This document shows, one piece after another, positions 8,598-17,124 of a DNA stretch of 64,000 bases. The notes below the pieces were generated by a model that saw only the letters and a list, made by a program, of their open reading frames with translations, made no database searches and had not been told where the DNA came from. Position 1 is the stretch's first letter. Every line of letters begins with the position of its first letter. Source of the DNA: Amycolatopsis nivea (lineage in GTDB: Bacteria > Actinomycetota > Actinomycetes > Mycobacteriales > Pseudonocardiaceae); NCBI RefSeq assembly GCF_004522235.1, contig NZ_SDLT01000021.1:90348-154347 (forward strand). The letters are read 5' to 3'. The translations under genes were made by a program, and so were the position numbers.

Positions 8598-8940
8598 CGC
8601 CCTGCTCGGTGAGCGGCCGGAGGTTGCTTCGCGCGTGGGGCGATTCCTCGGTGCCGGACAAGGTCTCCGGCGGTGAACGCTCGCTCCGGAGCGACATTCC
8701 CCCAGAGCGACCTTTGCCCCCAGGGACCGACGGTGCCTCCGCAACGACGCGTGCCCCGGCGAGTAGCTCGTGCGGCGTGCATCAGGCGAACGCCTGAGCA
8801 ACCCCTGGCAAAGCTGGGCCCGCAGCAATGGCCCCAGCGAAATCATGCAGCGATCCTCGCGTGCGTCTCGCGCGCGTTTAAACCGGTGAGAACCAGCACC
8901 ACGCACGAACCCTGAGCCGCACCTCACCCCGCTCTAGTTT
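8598..8940. other. Intergenic region without a supported gene
   Basis: No convincing coding frame. It contains a perfect 14-base palindrome TCGCTCCGGAGCGA at about 8683-8696 and a GC-alternating tract (CTCGCGTGCGTCTCGCGCGCG) near 8860. Function unknown. Confidence 0.4.
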
Positions 8941-8956
8941 TGGAGCACCCGCTCCA
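8941..8956. promoter_or_regulatory. Putative TetR autoregulatory operator
   Basis: Perfect inverted repeat TGGAGC-ACCC-GCTCCA ending 14 bases before the TetR gene start. Position and symmetry fit autoregulation by that protein. Confidence 0.6.
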
Positions 8957-8969
8957 TTACCATCCACCC

Positions 8970-9584
8970 ATGCCCCGCCCCCGGATCCACGATCCCGAGC
9001 TGATCCTCGACACCGCCGAGCGTCTCATCGCCGACCTCGGTCCCGAGGCGCTCACCGTCCGGCGGCTTGCGCTGGAGGCGGGCGTCCCGAACAGCACGAT
9101 CTACCACGCCTTCACCAATCTCCCCGCCCTGATCGGCCGGACCTGGCTCCGCGCCGCCACGTTCTTCCTCGACGAGCAAGAGCGGCTGGTCGACGAAGCC
9201 GCCGACCCGATCGAAGCAGTGGTCGCCGCGGCCGACACCCCAGCCGTAGTAGCCGACGCACGACCGGATGCCGCGCGGATGATGATCGCCGTCCCGTCGA
9301 AGCGGGTGCTTGGACCGCAGTTACCGGAAGAAGTAGCGGAAGCCTTGCACGCCTTGGACAAACGCCTCGTCCGCTTCTTGGTCCGCCTCGCCCGCCAGCT
9401 CTGGAACCGCGGCGACGGGCAAGCCGTAGAAGTCATCACCGCTTGCGTCGTGGACCTCCCGACCGCTCTGCTCGGCCGCGAACTCGCCACCGGCCCCGCC
9501 AGCAGGGAGAGCCGGGAACGGCTGGACGCGGCGGTCCGCGCGATCCTCGCACTGGAACCCCCGGAAAAGTCCAGAAAGGACTGA
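8970..9584 (+). CDS. TetR family transcriptional regulator
   Basis: 204 residues. The N-terminal helix-turn-helix spans about residues 10 to 55 (ILDTAERLIADLG, then LTVRRLALEAGVPNSTIYHAF), followed by a variable helical ligand domain. The ATG at 8970 is chosen because the HTH begins right after it and a palindromic operator lies just upstream. One base separates its stop from the crotonase start, so both are probably one transcript and the regulator likely controls itself and that enzyme. Ligand unknown; an acyl-CoA is a reasonable guess from the partner. Confidence 0.88.
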   Translation: MPRPRIHDPELILDTAERLIADLGPEALTVRRLALEAGVPNSTIYHAFTNLPALIGRTWLRAATFFLDEQERLVDEAADPIEAVVAAADTPAVVADARPDAARMMIAVPSKRVLGPQLPEEVAEALHALDKRLVRFLVRLARQLWNRGDGQAVEVITACVVDLPTALLGRELATGPASRESRERLDAAVRAILALEPPEKSRKD

Positions 9585-9585
9585 A

Positions 9586-10248
9586 ATGCCCACCCTCACC
9601 ACCACCGGCGCCGTCCACGTTCTCGACTTCGGCGCCGACGAAAACCGTTTCGCCCCAACGTGGCTGGAGGAAGTCCACGCGCACCTCGACACGGTCACCG
9701 CGGGCAAGGAACCCGCCGCGCTCGTCACGATCGGCAGCGGCAAGTACTACTCCAACGGCCTCGACCTCGACTGGCTCACCAGCCACCCCGGCGACGCGGG
9801 CAAATACGTGACCAGCATCCACGAACTCCTCGCCCGCGTGCTCGCCCTCCCGGTCCCGACGATCGCGGCGGTCAACGGGCACGCTTCCGGCGGTGGCGCG
9901 ATGCTCGCGATGGCTCACGATTTCCGCGTCATGCGCGAGGACCGCGGCTACTTCTGCTTCCCCGAGGCCGACATCAACCTCCCCTTCACGCCAGGGATGG
10001 CCGCGCTCGTCCAGGCGAAGCTCACCCCGGCCGCCGCAGTCGCGTCGATGACCACTGGGAGCCGGTTCGGCGGTCCGCAAGCGAAGGCGCTCGGCCTGGT
10101 CGACGCGACCGCCGCGCTGGACGACCTGCGGACGGCCGCGGTCGACCGGGTCGCTCCGCTCGCGGGCAAGGACCGCGGGACGCTCGGGGCGATCAAGTCC
10201 ACTATGTTCGGTCCGGCGCTGACCGCGTTGCGGGAGGCGGGGAACTGA
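9586..10248 (+). CDS. Enoyl-CoA hydratase/isomerase family protein
   Basis: Crotonase-fold protein of 220 residues, closer in length and pattern to delta3,delta2-enoyl-CoA isomerases than to hydratases. The oxyanion-hole segments are ALVTIGSGKYYSNGLDLDWL (about 43 to 62) and NGHASGGGAMLAMAHDFRVM (about 96 to 115). The putative acid/base is the Glu in CFPEADINLPFTPGM. These enzymes shift double bonds of unsaturated acyl-CoAs in beta-oxidation. It sits one base after the TetR gene with an AGAAAGGA ribosome site, indicating co-transcription. Confidence 0.85.
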   Translation: MPTLTTTGAVHVLDFGADENRFAPTWLEEVHAHLDTVTAGKEPAALVTIGSGKYYSNGLDLDWLTSHPGDAGKYVTSIHELLARVLALPVPTIAAVNGHASGGGAMLAMAHDFRVMREDRGYFCFPEADINLPFTPGMAALVQAKLTPAAAVASMTTGSRFGGPQAKALGLVDATAALDDLRTAAVDRVAPLAGKDRGTLGAIKSTMFGPALTALREAGN

Positions 10249-10270
10249 TCGGGTAGGCTCGCGTACGCGC

Positions 10271-10339
10271 GGCGGTGGGGCTCGCCGCTCCGGGAATCGC
10301 CCGGACAACCGCGGCCGGGGGCCGCCAACAGTCCCTACT
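10271..10339 (+). ncRNA. Fluoride riboswitch (crcB motif)
   Basis: The segment fits the crcB/fluoride aptamer. P1-like GGCGGTGGGGCTCGCC starts at 10271. The core AAC at about 10306 leads to a GCGGCC...GGCCGC hairpin, and the 3' strand AACAGTCCCTACT ends at 10339. GGGGCT (10277-10282) can pair fully, with one G-U, with AGTCCC (10330-10335), as in the family. A variable CCGGG...CCCGG hairpin is inserted. It lies directly upstream of two fluoride-channel genes, the classic context. Fluoride binding should raise expression of the exporter; expression-platform details are not evident. Confidence 0.88.
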
Positions 10340-10376
10340 CGAACGGTGACGCGTGTCCGTGGAGTAGGAGAAGACT

Positions 10377-10844
10377 GTGCCTGAAGAACCTCTCGACCCC
10401 GACGTCGACCTCCGGGATCCCGTGCAGCAACGCGAACTCGTCCGGCACCACGTGTCGGTGCTCGGGGTGATCGCGCTCGGCGGCGGGCTCGGCGCGCTGG
10501 CCCGCTACGGCCTCGCGCAGGCCCTTCCCACCGAGACCGGCGGCTTCCCGTGGGCGACCTTCTGGACGAACGTCGCCGGCTGCTTCCTCATCGGCGTGCT
10601 GATGGTGCTGGTCACCGAGGCGTGGTCGGCGCACCGGCTGGTGCGGCCGTTCCTCGGCGTCGGCGTCCTCGGCGGCTTCACCACTTTCTCCACGTACGCG
10701 GTCGAAGCGCGCAACCTGCTGCGGCCGGACACCGTGCCGCTCGCCTTCGGCTATCTCGGCGGAACGCTCGCCGCCGCGCTGCTCGCCGTCCTGCTGGGGC
10801 ACGCGATCACCCGCAAGCTGGTCCCGGTGGAGGTGGCTGTCTGA
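10377..10844 (+). CDS. crcB: Fluoride channel subunit FluC/CrcB (first copy)
   Basis: 155-residue small membrane channel that exports F- passively, probably as one half of a heterodimeric Fluc. Family motifs: GGGLGALARYGL (helix 1), the pore/dimer TFWTNVAGCFLIG (helix 2) with its conserved Asn, and GGFTTFSTYAVE (helix 3) with the Phe-box and central sodium-site Thr/Ser. About 25 hydrophilic residues precede helix 1. A GTG start is used; ribosome site GTAGGAGAAG. Its TGA overlaps the ATG of the second subunit by one base. Expression is presumably controlled by the upstream fluoride riboswitch. Confidence 0.93.
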   Translation: MPEEPLDPDVDLRDPVQQRELVRHHVSVLGVIALGGGLGALARYGLAQALPTETGGFPWATFWTNVAGCFLIGVLMVLVTEAWSAHRLVRPFLGVGVLGGFTTFSTYAVEARNLLRPDTVPLAFGYLGGTLAAALLAVLLGHAITRKLVPVEVAV

Positions 10845-11212
10845 TGACCGTCCTCCTCGTCTTCCTCGGCGCCGCGGTCGGAGCACCGATGCGGTACCTG
10901 ACCGACCGGGCCGTCCAGTCCCGGCACCAGAGCCTGTTCCCGTGGGGCACGTTCACCGTCAACCTGATCGGCTGTGTCCTGCTCGGCGGGCTCGCCGGTG
11001 CCGGGACTGCGCTGCCCGCGGCGGTTTACTCGCTGCTCGGCACCGGATTCTGCGGCGCGCTCACGACGTACAGCACGTTCAGCTACGAAACCGTCCGGCT
11101 GGTCGAGCGCCAGTCGTACTTCGCCGCGGCGGCGAACGTGGTCGTCAGCGTCGCGGCGGGCGTCGGCGCGGCGGCGTTCGCGTACGAGGCTGTCCACGCC
11201 TTGGTCGGGTAA
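10844..11212 (+). CDS. crcB: Fluoride channel subunit FluC/CrcB (second copy)
   Basis: 122 residues, four hydrophobic helices, with GAAVGAPMRYL, GTFTVNLIGCVLLG and GALTTYSTFSYE matching the FluC signature positions. Gram-positive bacteria often carry two fused or overlapping fluC genes whose products assemble as an antiparallel heterodimer. The one-base TGATG overlap with the first copy supports coupled translation in roughly equal amounts. Confidence 0.93.
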   Translation: MTVLLVFLGAAVGAPMRYLTDRAVQSRHQSLFPWGTFTVNLIGCVLLGGLAGAGTALPAAVYSLLGTGFCGALTTYSTFSYETVRLVERQSYFAAAANVVVSVAAGVGAAAFAYEAVHALVG

Positions 11213-11325
11213 GAGTGCGGGTCGCACAGCCGGACTGTCCGGGCTGTGCAGATCGCACGGTGACCTCGCCGGAGCTGCTGCTTACCGTGCTGGGAACCGT
11301 TCCCCTCCAGGATGAGGAGGTCGCC

Positions 11326-12651
11326 ATGGCCTCGGCTGTCGGTGTCGACGATTACGCGCTGACCAGGGTGCCCGATTCCGCCCGTTACTCGTGGTGGTCG
11401 GTCGCTGTGCAGCGGTTCGGCCAGGTTTCCGCGCTGTCCCAGTTCCTGCTCGGCGCCACCATCGGCTTCGGGATGAGCTTCGGGAACGCCGTGCTGGCGT
11501 TCACGCTCGGTTCCGTCATCCTCGAGTTGATCACCGTCCTCGTCGGCGTGATCGGCGTCCGCGAGGGCCTCACCACCTCGATGATCGCGCGCTGGACCGG
11601 CTTCGGCCGCGGCGGCTCCGCGCTCATCGGGCTGGCCATCGGGATCAGCCTGATCGGGTGGTTCGGCATCCAGTCCGCGGTGTCCGCGCAGGGCCTCGCC
11701 GCGCTGGTCGGCGGACTGCCGGAGTGGGGCTGGGCGCTCGTGTTCGGCCTGGTGGTGACCGCGATCGTGGTCCGCGGCTTCCATTCGATGGCGTGGACGG
11801 CGTACCTGATGGTGCCCGCGTTCCTGGTCCTGGTCGGCTGGTCGGTGGTCTCCGAACTGACCCGGCACGACCTCGGCGCGCTCGTGGCGTCCGCGCCGCC
11901 CGGCCCGACGCTGTCCCTGCTGCAGGGCACGACGCTGGTCGCGGGCGGGTTCATCGTCGGCGCGGTGATCACGCCGGACATGACCCGGTTCAACCGCACC
12001 ACCGGCGACGTCGTCAAGCAGACGCTCGTCGGCGTCACCCTCGGCGAGTACGTGATCGGCCTGGCCGGCGTGCTGCTCGCACACGCGGTCGGCACGGCGC
12101 AGATCACCACGATCGTCACGTCGTCGGTCGGCTGGGTCGGGCTGCTCATCGTCATCGCGGGCACGATGAAGATCAACGACTGGAACCTGTACTCGTCCGG
12201 GCTCGGCGTCGTGAACTTCATCGGCACCGTCTCCGGGAAACGGGCGCACCGCGGCCTGGTCACCGCCGTGCTCGGCGTGGTGGGCAGCGTGCTCGCCGCG
12301 GCCGGGATCCTCTCGAAGTTCACCGATTTCCTGACCGTGCTCGGGGTCGCGTTCCCGCCCATCGCCGGGATCATGGTCGCGGAGTACTTCGTGGTGAAGC
12401 AGTGGCGCGGCGACCTGGAGGAGGCCAGGGCGCGGGGCGCGGTGCCCGCCGACGCCCCGGTGTGGGTGCCCGCGACGATCGTCGTCTGGATCGCCGCCGC
12501 GCTGTTCGGCGAGTTCGTGGACTGGGGGCTGCCCAGCATCAACTCGCTCGTCGTCGCTTTCGTTCTGTACGTGGCCGCCGGGAAGCTCGGCCTGGTCCGC
12601 GGGGTCGGCAAGAGCCGGACCGCGGACGCCGAACCGGCCCCGGCCGCCTGA
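11326..12651 (+). CDS. NCS1 family nucleobase/hydantoin permease
   Basis: Polytopic permease of 441 residues with about twelve helices, in the purine-cytosine permease/hydantoin transporter (NCS1) family. Typical segments are QFGQVS-like helix 1 (VAVQRFGQVSALSQFLLGA), GWFGIQSAVSAQGLA in helix 3, GGFIVGAVITPDMTRF in helix 6, and MKINDWNLYSSGLGVVNF in helix 8. These proteins import cytosine, purines, allantoin or hydantoins with H+ or Na+. It is the first gene of the DUF917 operon, so its substrate is probably the compound degraded there. ATG 11326 follows GATGAGGAGG. Confidence 0.9.
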   Translation: MASAVGVDDYALTRVPDSARYSWWSVAVQRFGQVSALSQFLLGATIGFGMSFGNAVLAFTLGSVILELITVLVGVIGVREGLTTSMIARWTGFGRGGSALIGLAIGISLIGWFGIQSAVSAQGLAALVGGLPEWGWALVFGLVVTAIVVRGFHSMAWTAYLMVPAFLVLVGWSVVSELTRHDLGALVASAPPGPTLSLLQGTTLVAGGFIVGAVITPDMTRFNRTTGDVVKQTLVGVTLGEYVIGLAGVLLAHAVGTAQITTIVTSSVGWVGLLIVIAGTMKINDWNLYSSGLGVVNFIGTVSGKRAHRGLVTAVLGVVGSVLAAAGILSKFTDFLTVLGVAFPPIAGIMVAEYFVVKQWRGDLEEARARGAVPADAPVWVPATIVVWIAAALFGEFVDWGLPSINSLVVAFVLYVAAGKLGLVRGVGKSRTADAEPAPAA

Positions 12652-12678
12652 TTCCGTCACCTGGAAGGGGATTTCTCC

Positions 12679-14229
12679 GTGCGCATCGGCATCGACGTCG
12701 GCGGGACCAACACCGACGCGGTCCTGCTGGACGGCCGCGAGGTGCTCGCCTCGATCAAGACCAGCACCACCGAGGACGTCACCTCGGGCATCGTCGCCGC
12801 GATCGACGGGCTGCAGCGGCAGCGGGCGTTCGACCCGGCCGCGGTGCGGGCGGTCATGATCGGCACCACGCATTTCATCAACGCGCTCGTCGAGGCGCAC
12901 CGGCTGGCCCCGACCGCGGCGGTGCGGCTCAGCCTGCCCGCGGGCGCGTCGCTGCCGCCGATGGTGGACTGGCCGCAGCGGCTGGTCGACGCGGTGTCCG
13001 GGCGCAGCTACCTCGTGCACGGCGGCCACGAGTTCGACGGACGCCACATCGCCGAACTGGACGAGAGCGAACTGCGCAAGGCCGCCGACGACATGGGCTC
13101 GGCCGGCGTGCGCAGCGTCGCGATCACGTCGGTGTTCTCGCCGGTGAACGCGGAGTTCGAGGCCCGGGCGGCGGAGATCATCTCGTCGCAGCTGCCGGAC
13201 GTCGCGATCTCGCTGTCCCACGAAATCGGCCGGATCGGCTTGCTGGAGCGGGAAAACGCGACCGTCATCAACGCCGCGCTGCGCGAGCTGGCGGCGCACA
13301 TTGTGGACGGTCTCGCCGCGTCGGTGACCGGCGCGGGCATCACCGCGCCGCTGTACCTGAGCCAGAACGACGGCACTCTGATGGACGTCGACTTCGCCCG
13401 CCGCTACCCGGTGGCGACCTTCGCGTCCGGCCCGACGAACTCGATGCGCGGCGCGGCGGTGCTGTCCGGTTTGGACACCTGCGCGGTGGTCGACGTCGGC
13501 GGCACCACGAGCGACGTCGGCGTGCTGCGGCAGGGCTTCCCGCGCGAGGCGACCACAGACGTGAGCGTCGCCGGGATCCGCACGAACTTCCGGATGCCGG
13601 ACGTCCTTTCGATCGGCATCGGCGGCGGCAGCCGGGTGCGCGGCGACGCGTCCGGCGTGACCGTCGGACCGGATTCCGTCGGCTACGAGCTGACCTCGAA
13701 GGCGCTCGTGTTCGGCGGAGACACCTTGACCGCCACGGACATCGCGGTCGCTGCCGGACGGGCGGAGATCGGCGACCCGGCGCTGGTCGCGCACCTCGAC
13801 CGGGACTTCGTGCGGGCGGCGCTGGACCGGATCGCGGCGGACGTTTCCGACGTCGTGGACCGGATGCGCACGTCGTCCGAGCCGCTCCCGGTGGTCGCCG
13901 TCGGCGGCGGTTCGGTGCTGCTGCCGGACGAGCTGGCCGGTTCCGGCGAGGTCCGCCGGCCGGACCACTACGCGGTGGCCAACGCGATCGGCGCGGCGAT
14001 CGCGCAGATCGGCGGCGAGGTCGACCGGGTGTACGTGATCGAGCCCGGCCGTCGCGAGGCCGTGGTGGACGAGGCGAAGCAGGAAGCGGTCGACCGCGCG
14101 GTGGCCGCCGGGGCGAGCCCGGCGTCCGTCGGCATCGTCGACTTCGACGAGGTGCCGATCCCGTACCTGCCCGGCAACGCGACCCGGATCCGGGTCAAGG
14201 CGGTCGGCGACTTGCAGCTGGGGGCGTGA
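12679..14229 (+). CDS. Hydantoinase/oxoprolinase family protein (short HyuA-like)
   Basis: 516 residues of the HyuA/oxoprolinase ATPase superfamily. The N-terminal ATP-grasping motif RIGIDVGGTNTDAVLLDG is at residue 2. A second phosphate-binding segment, CAVVDVGGTTSDVGVL, lies near 270, and GIGGGSRVRGD near 315. A further glycine-rich loop, VVAVGGGSVLLPDE, is near 410. Full HyuA proteins run to about 690 residues and act with HyuB in ATP-dependent opening of hydantoins or 5-oxoproline. This one is shorter and no HyuB lies nearby, so it probably acts alone or with the DUF917 proteins. GTG start with ribosome site GGAAGGGGA. Three bases separate it from the next gene. Confidence 0.88.
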   Translation: MRIGIDVGGTNTDAVLLDGREVLASIKTSTTEDVTSGIVAAIDGLQRQRAFDPAAVRAVMIGTTHFINALVEAHRLAPTAAVRLSLPAGASLPPMVDWPQRLVDAVSGRSYLVHGGHEFDGRHIAELDESELRKAADDMGSAGVRSVAITSVFSPVNAEFEARAAEIISSQLPDVAISLSHEIGRIGLLERENATVINAALRELAAHIVDGLAASVTGAGITAPLYLSQNDGTLMDVDFARRYPVATFASGPTNSMRGAAVLSGLDTCAVVDVGGTTSDVGVLRQGFPREATTDVSVAGIRTNFRMPDVLSIGIGGGSRVRGDASGVTVGPDSVGYELTSKALVFGGDTLTATDIAVAAGRAEIGDPALVAHLDRDFVRAALDRIAADVSDVVDRMRTSSEPLPVVAVGGGSVLLPDELAGSGEVRRPDHYAVANAIGAAIAQIGGEVDRVYVIEPGRREAVVDEAKQEAVDRAVAAGASPASVGIVDFDEVPIPYLPGNATRIRVKAVGDLQLGA

Positions 14230-14232
14230 ACG

Positions 14233-15303
14233 ATGGCTGAGATTACCGAGAAGGACTTGGACGACATCGCGCGCGGCGCGGCGATCCTCGGCACCGGAGG
14301 CGGGGGAGACCCGTACATCGGCAGGCTGCTGGCGCATTCCGCGGTCCGCGAGCACGGTTCGGTGCCGCTGGTGAAACTGTCCGAATTGGACGACGACGCC
14401 GTGGTGCTGCCGGTCGCGATGATGGGCGCGCCGACGGTGATGGTGGAGAAACTGCCGTCCGCCGAACAGGTCGGGCTCGCCGCCCGGACGCTCGCCACCT
14501 ATCTGGGCAAGGAACTCACGCACATCGCCTGCGCCGAAGCGGGCGGCGTGAACTCGCTGATCCCGGTCGTCGCGGCGGCCCAGCTCGGCCTGCCGCTCGT
14601 GGACGCGGACGGCATGGGCCGCGCGTTCCCGGAGCTGCAGATGGTTTTGCCGACCCTGTACGGAATCCGCGCGACCCCGATGTCCATCGCGGACGAGAAG
14701 GGCAACCGCGGCGTACTGGACACTGTGGACAATCACTGGGCGGAGCGGCTGGCCCGGTCGGCGACCATCGACATGGGCTGCTCGGCGATGATCAGCAACT
14801 ACGCGATGTCCGGCGCGCAGGCCCGCGAATCGATGGTGCCGGGAACGCTGACCTTGTGCGCGGAACTCGGCGCGCTAGTGCGGCAGGCTCGCGAGGAGCA
14901 CGAGAACCCGGTGGAGCGCGTGGTGGAGCGGCTGCGCGGGCGGACGCTGTTCAGCGGCAAGGTCGTGGACGTCGCCCGCCGCACCGTCACGGGGTTCGCC
15001 CGCGGCGAGGCCCGGCTGTCCGGAATGGACGGTGACACCGGCACGGAAATGCTGCTGCGGTTCCAGAACGAGCACCTGGTGGCCGAGGTCGACGGCGAGG
15101 TGCGCGCTTCGGTGCCGGACCTGATCTGCACGCTCGACCGCGAATCCGGCGAGGCCGTCACCACCGAAGGCCTGCGCTACGGCCAGCGGGTCACGGTGAT
15201 CGCGGCTCCGGCGGACCCGCGCTGGCACACCCCGGAAGGCATCGCGCTGGCCGGTCCGCGCTACTTCGGCTATGACCTAGACCCGATCGGGGTTGCGGGA
15301 TGA
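14233..15303 (+). CDS. DUF917 family protein 1 (S-methyl-thiohydantoin desulfurase-like)
   Basis: 356 residues matching the DUF917 family, now described as S-methyl-thiohydantoin desulfurase domains. Conserved pieces are the glycine loop ILGTGGGGDPYIGRLL (about 18), GGVNSLIPV (about 103), the acidic VDADGMGRAFPELQM (about 120), and the C-terminal domain ending RYFGYDLDPI. The family hydrolyses or rearranges five-membered N-heterocycles; the substrate here is unknown. It follows the HyuA-like gene by 3 bases and overlaps the next DUF917 gene by 4 (ATGA), so it is part of one translated unit. Confidence 0.88.
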   Translation: MAEITEKDLDDIARGAAILGTGGGGDPYIGRLLAHSAVREHGSVPLVKLSELDDDAVVLPVAMMGAPTVMVEKLPSAEQVGLAARTLATYLGKELTHIACAEAGGVNSLIPVVAAAQLGLPLVDADGMGRAFPELQMVLPTLYGIRATPMSIADEKGNRGVLDTVDNHWAERLARSATIDMGCSAMISNYAMSGAQARESMVPGTLTLCAELGALVRQAREEHENPVERVVERLRGRTLFSGKVVDVARRTVTGFARGEARLSGMDGDTGTEMLLRFQNEHLVAEVDGEVRASVPDLICTLDRESGEAVTTEGLRYGQRVTVIAAPADPRWHTPEGIALAGPRYFGYDLDPIGVAG

Positions 15304-16394
15304 GCTGGACCCTGACCGAAGACCACCTCGAGGATCTCGCCCGAGGAGCTGCCGTCCTCGGCACCGGTGGCGGCGGCGACCCGTACGTAGGGCGGCTGCT
15401 GGTGCGCGAGGCGATCCGCGAGCACGGACCCGTCACCGTGCTCGACCCAGACGATCTGAACGACGACGCCCTCGTCATCCCGACCGCGCAGATGGGCGCG
15501 CCGACCGTCGTGCACGAGAAGCTCCCGAACGGCTCCGAACCCGAGCTTGCCTTGCGGGCGCTGGAAAAACACCTCGGCACGAAGGCCGACGCGACGATGC
15601 CGATCGAATGCGGCGGGATCAACTCGATGATCCCGCTGGTCGTCGGCGCACGGCTCGGGTTGCCGGTGGTCGACGCCGACGGCATGGGCCGGGCGTTCCC
15701 GGAGCTGCAGATGGAGACGTTCGGCGTGTACGGCGTCCCCGGTTCGCCGATGGGCATCGCCGGAGAACGCGGCGAGACCACGCTGATCGATACCGGTGCC
15801 GACAACCGGCGGATGGAATGGCTCGCGCGCGGGATCACCATCCGGCTCGGCGGAGTCGCGCACATCGCCGAGTACTCGATGAGCGGCGCGGACGTCAAAC
15901 GCACCGCCGTGCCGCGGACGCTCTCGCTCGCACTGAGCGTCGGCCGGGCGATTCGCCTTGCCCGCGAAGAGAACGCCGACCCCGTGGCTGCGCTGGCGAC
16001 CGCGCTCGGCGACACGTTGTACACGCATCTGCGGGTGTTGTTCCGGGGCAAAGTGTCCGATGTGGAGCGCCGGACCGAAGAAGGATTCGCTAGGGGACGC
16101 GCCGCGGCGGTGTCCTTCGACGGCGAGCACAAGCTGGAAATCCTGTTCCAGAACGAGAACCTGGTCGCGCTCGTCGACGGCGAGGTGCGCTGCCTGGTGC
16201 CGGATCTGATTTGCGTGCTGGAGGCGGAGTCCGCCGAGCCGATCACCACCGAGACGCTGCGCTATGGCCAGCGGGTCACCGTGGTGGGGATTTCGACGCC
16301 GCCGCTCATGCGGACTCCGGAGGCGCTGGCGACGTTCGGGCCGTCCGCGTTCGGGTTGGCGCATGAGTTCGTTCCCGTGGAGGTGGCTTCGTGA
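15300..16394 (+). CDS. DUF917 family protein 2
   Basis: 364-residue paralogue of the preceding protein, with the same motifs VLGTGGGGDPYVGRLL, GGINSMIPL and VDADGMGRAFPELQM. The two look like products of tandem duplication that have diverged moderately. The strict keeping of all three motifs suggests both are catalytic, perhaps as a hetero-oligomer or on successive intermediates (inference). It overlaps the previous gene by 4 bases and the SDR gene by 4 (GTGA). Confidence 0.88.
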   Translation: MSWTLTEDHLEDLARGAAVLGTGGGGDPYVGRLLVREAIREHGPVTVLDPDDLNDDALVIPTAQMGAPTVVHEKLPNGSEPELALRALEKHLGTKADATMPIECGGINSMIPLVVGARLGLPVVDADGMGRAFPELQMETFGVYGVPGSPMGIAGERGETTLIDTGADNRRMEWLARGITIRLGGVAHIAEYSMSGADVKRTAVPRTLSLALSVGRAIRLAREENADPVAALATALGDTLYTHLRVLFRGKVSDVERRTEEGFARGRAAAVSFDGEHKLEILFQNENLVALVDGEVRCLVPDLICVLEAESAEPITTETLRYGQRVTVVGISTPPLMRTPEALATFGPSAFGLAHEFVPVEVAS

Positions 16395-17110
16395 GTTCGC
16401 TCGACGGCCGGGTGGTCGTGGTGCTCGGCGGCGGGTCTGGGATCGGGCTGGAGGTCGCCCGGCGCGCGAGTGCAGCCGGCGCGCTCGTCCACCTCGGCGG
16501 CCGGACCGGCGACAAGCTCCGGGCCGCCGCGGCGGAGCTGGGTCCGACCGCGACTTGGCAGGCGGTGGACACCACCGACCAGGCGTCGCTCGCCGAGTTC
16601 TTCGGCGCGCTCGACCGGGTCGACCACCTGTTCACGCCCGCCGCGTCCTACACCGTCGGCCCGATGCGGGACCTGAGCGACGAGGAGGCGGAAAGCCCGT
16701 TCGTCACGAAGTTCTGGGGCCAGTACCACGCGGTGAAGCACGCCGCGCCGAAGCTCTCGGACGACGCCTCGGTGGTGTTGATGTCCGGCGTCGCGAGCGT
16801 GCGCCCGCCCGCCGCGGCACCGGCGTACATCGCGTGCAACGCGGCGATCGAGGGGCTCGGCCGCGGGCTCGCGGTGGAACTGGCGCCGGTCCGGGTGAAC
16901 GTCGTGTCGCCGGGCACGATCGACGGGAACCTGTGGGCCGGGCGCCCGGCGGCCGCGCGGGAGGCGAGTTTCGCGCAGTACCGCGCGGACACCCTGCTGC
17001 ACCGCGTCGGCCGGGAGTCCGAAGTGGCCGATGCCGTGCTGTACCTGTTCACCAGCACTTACACCACCGGTTCGACGCTGTATCCGGACGGCGGCTACAG
17101 CTTCCGCTGA
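16391..17110 (+). CDS. SDR family protein with atypical active site
   Basis: 239 residues with a classical short-chain dehydrogenase fold. The cofactor loop is LGGGSGIGLEVARRASAAG, and the C-terminal part (VRVNVVSPGTIDG, then TTGSTLYPDGGYSF) is typical. The active site departs from the family: the YxxxK motif reads YIACN, so the catalytic lysine is asparagine, and the NNAG segment reads TPAAS. Either it binds nucleotide without normal redox chemistry or it uses another base. Embedded in the DUF917 operon by a 4-base overlap upstream and 14 bases downstream. Confidence 0.85.
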   Translation: MSSLDGRVVVVLGGGSGIGLEVARRASAAGALVHLGGRTGDKLRAAAAELGPTATWQAVDTTDQASLAEFFGALDRVDHLFTPAASYTVGPMRDLSDEEAESPFVTKFWGQYHAVKHAAPKLSDDASVVLMSGVASVRPPAAAPAYIACNAAIEGLGRGLAVELAPVRVNVVSPGTIDGNLWAGRPAAAREASFAQYRADTLLHRVGRESEVADAVLYLFTSTYTTGSTLYPDGGYSFR

Positions 17111-17124
17111 TACGCTGACCAGCC

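Noticed and set aside
11083..14736. A 1,217-codon minus-strand open frame opposite the permease and HyuA genes
   Set aside because: It is antisense to recognisable genes, and its product is Arg/Asp/His/Gly-rich with no domain, typical of GC-rich antisense frames.
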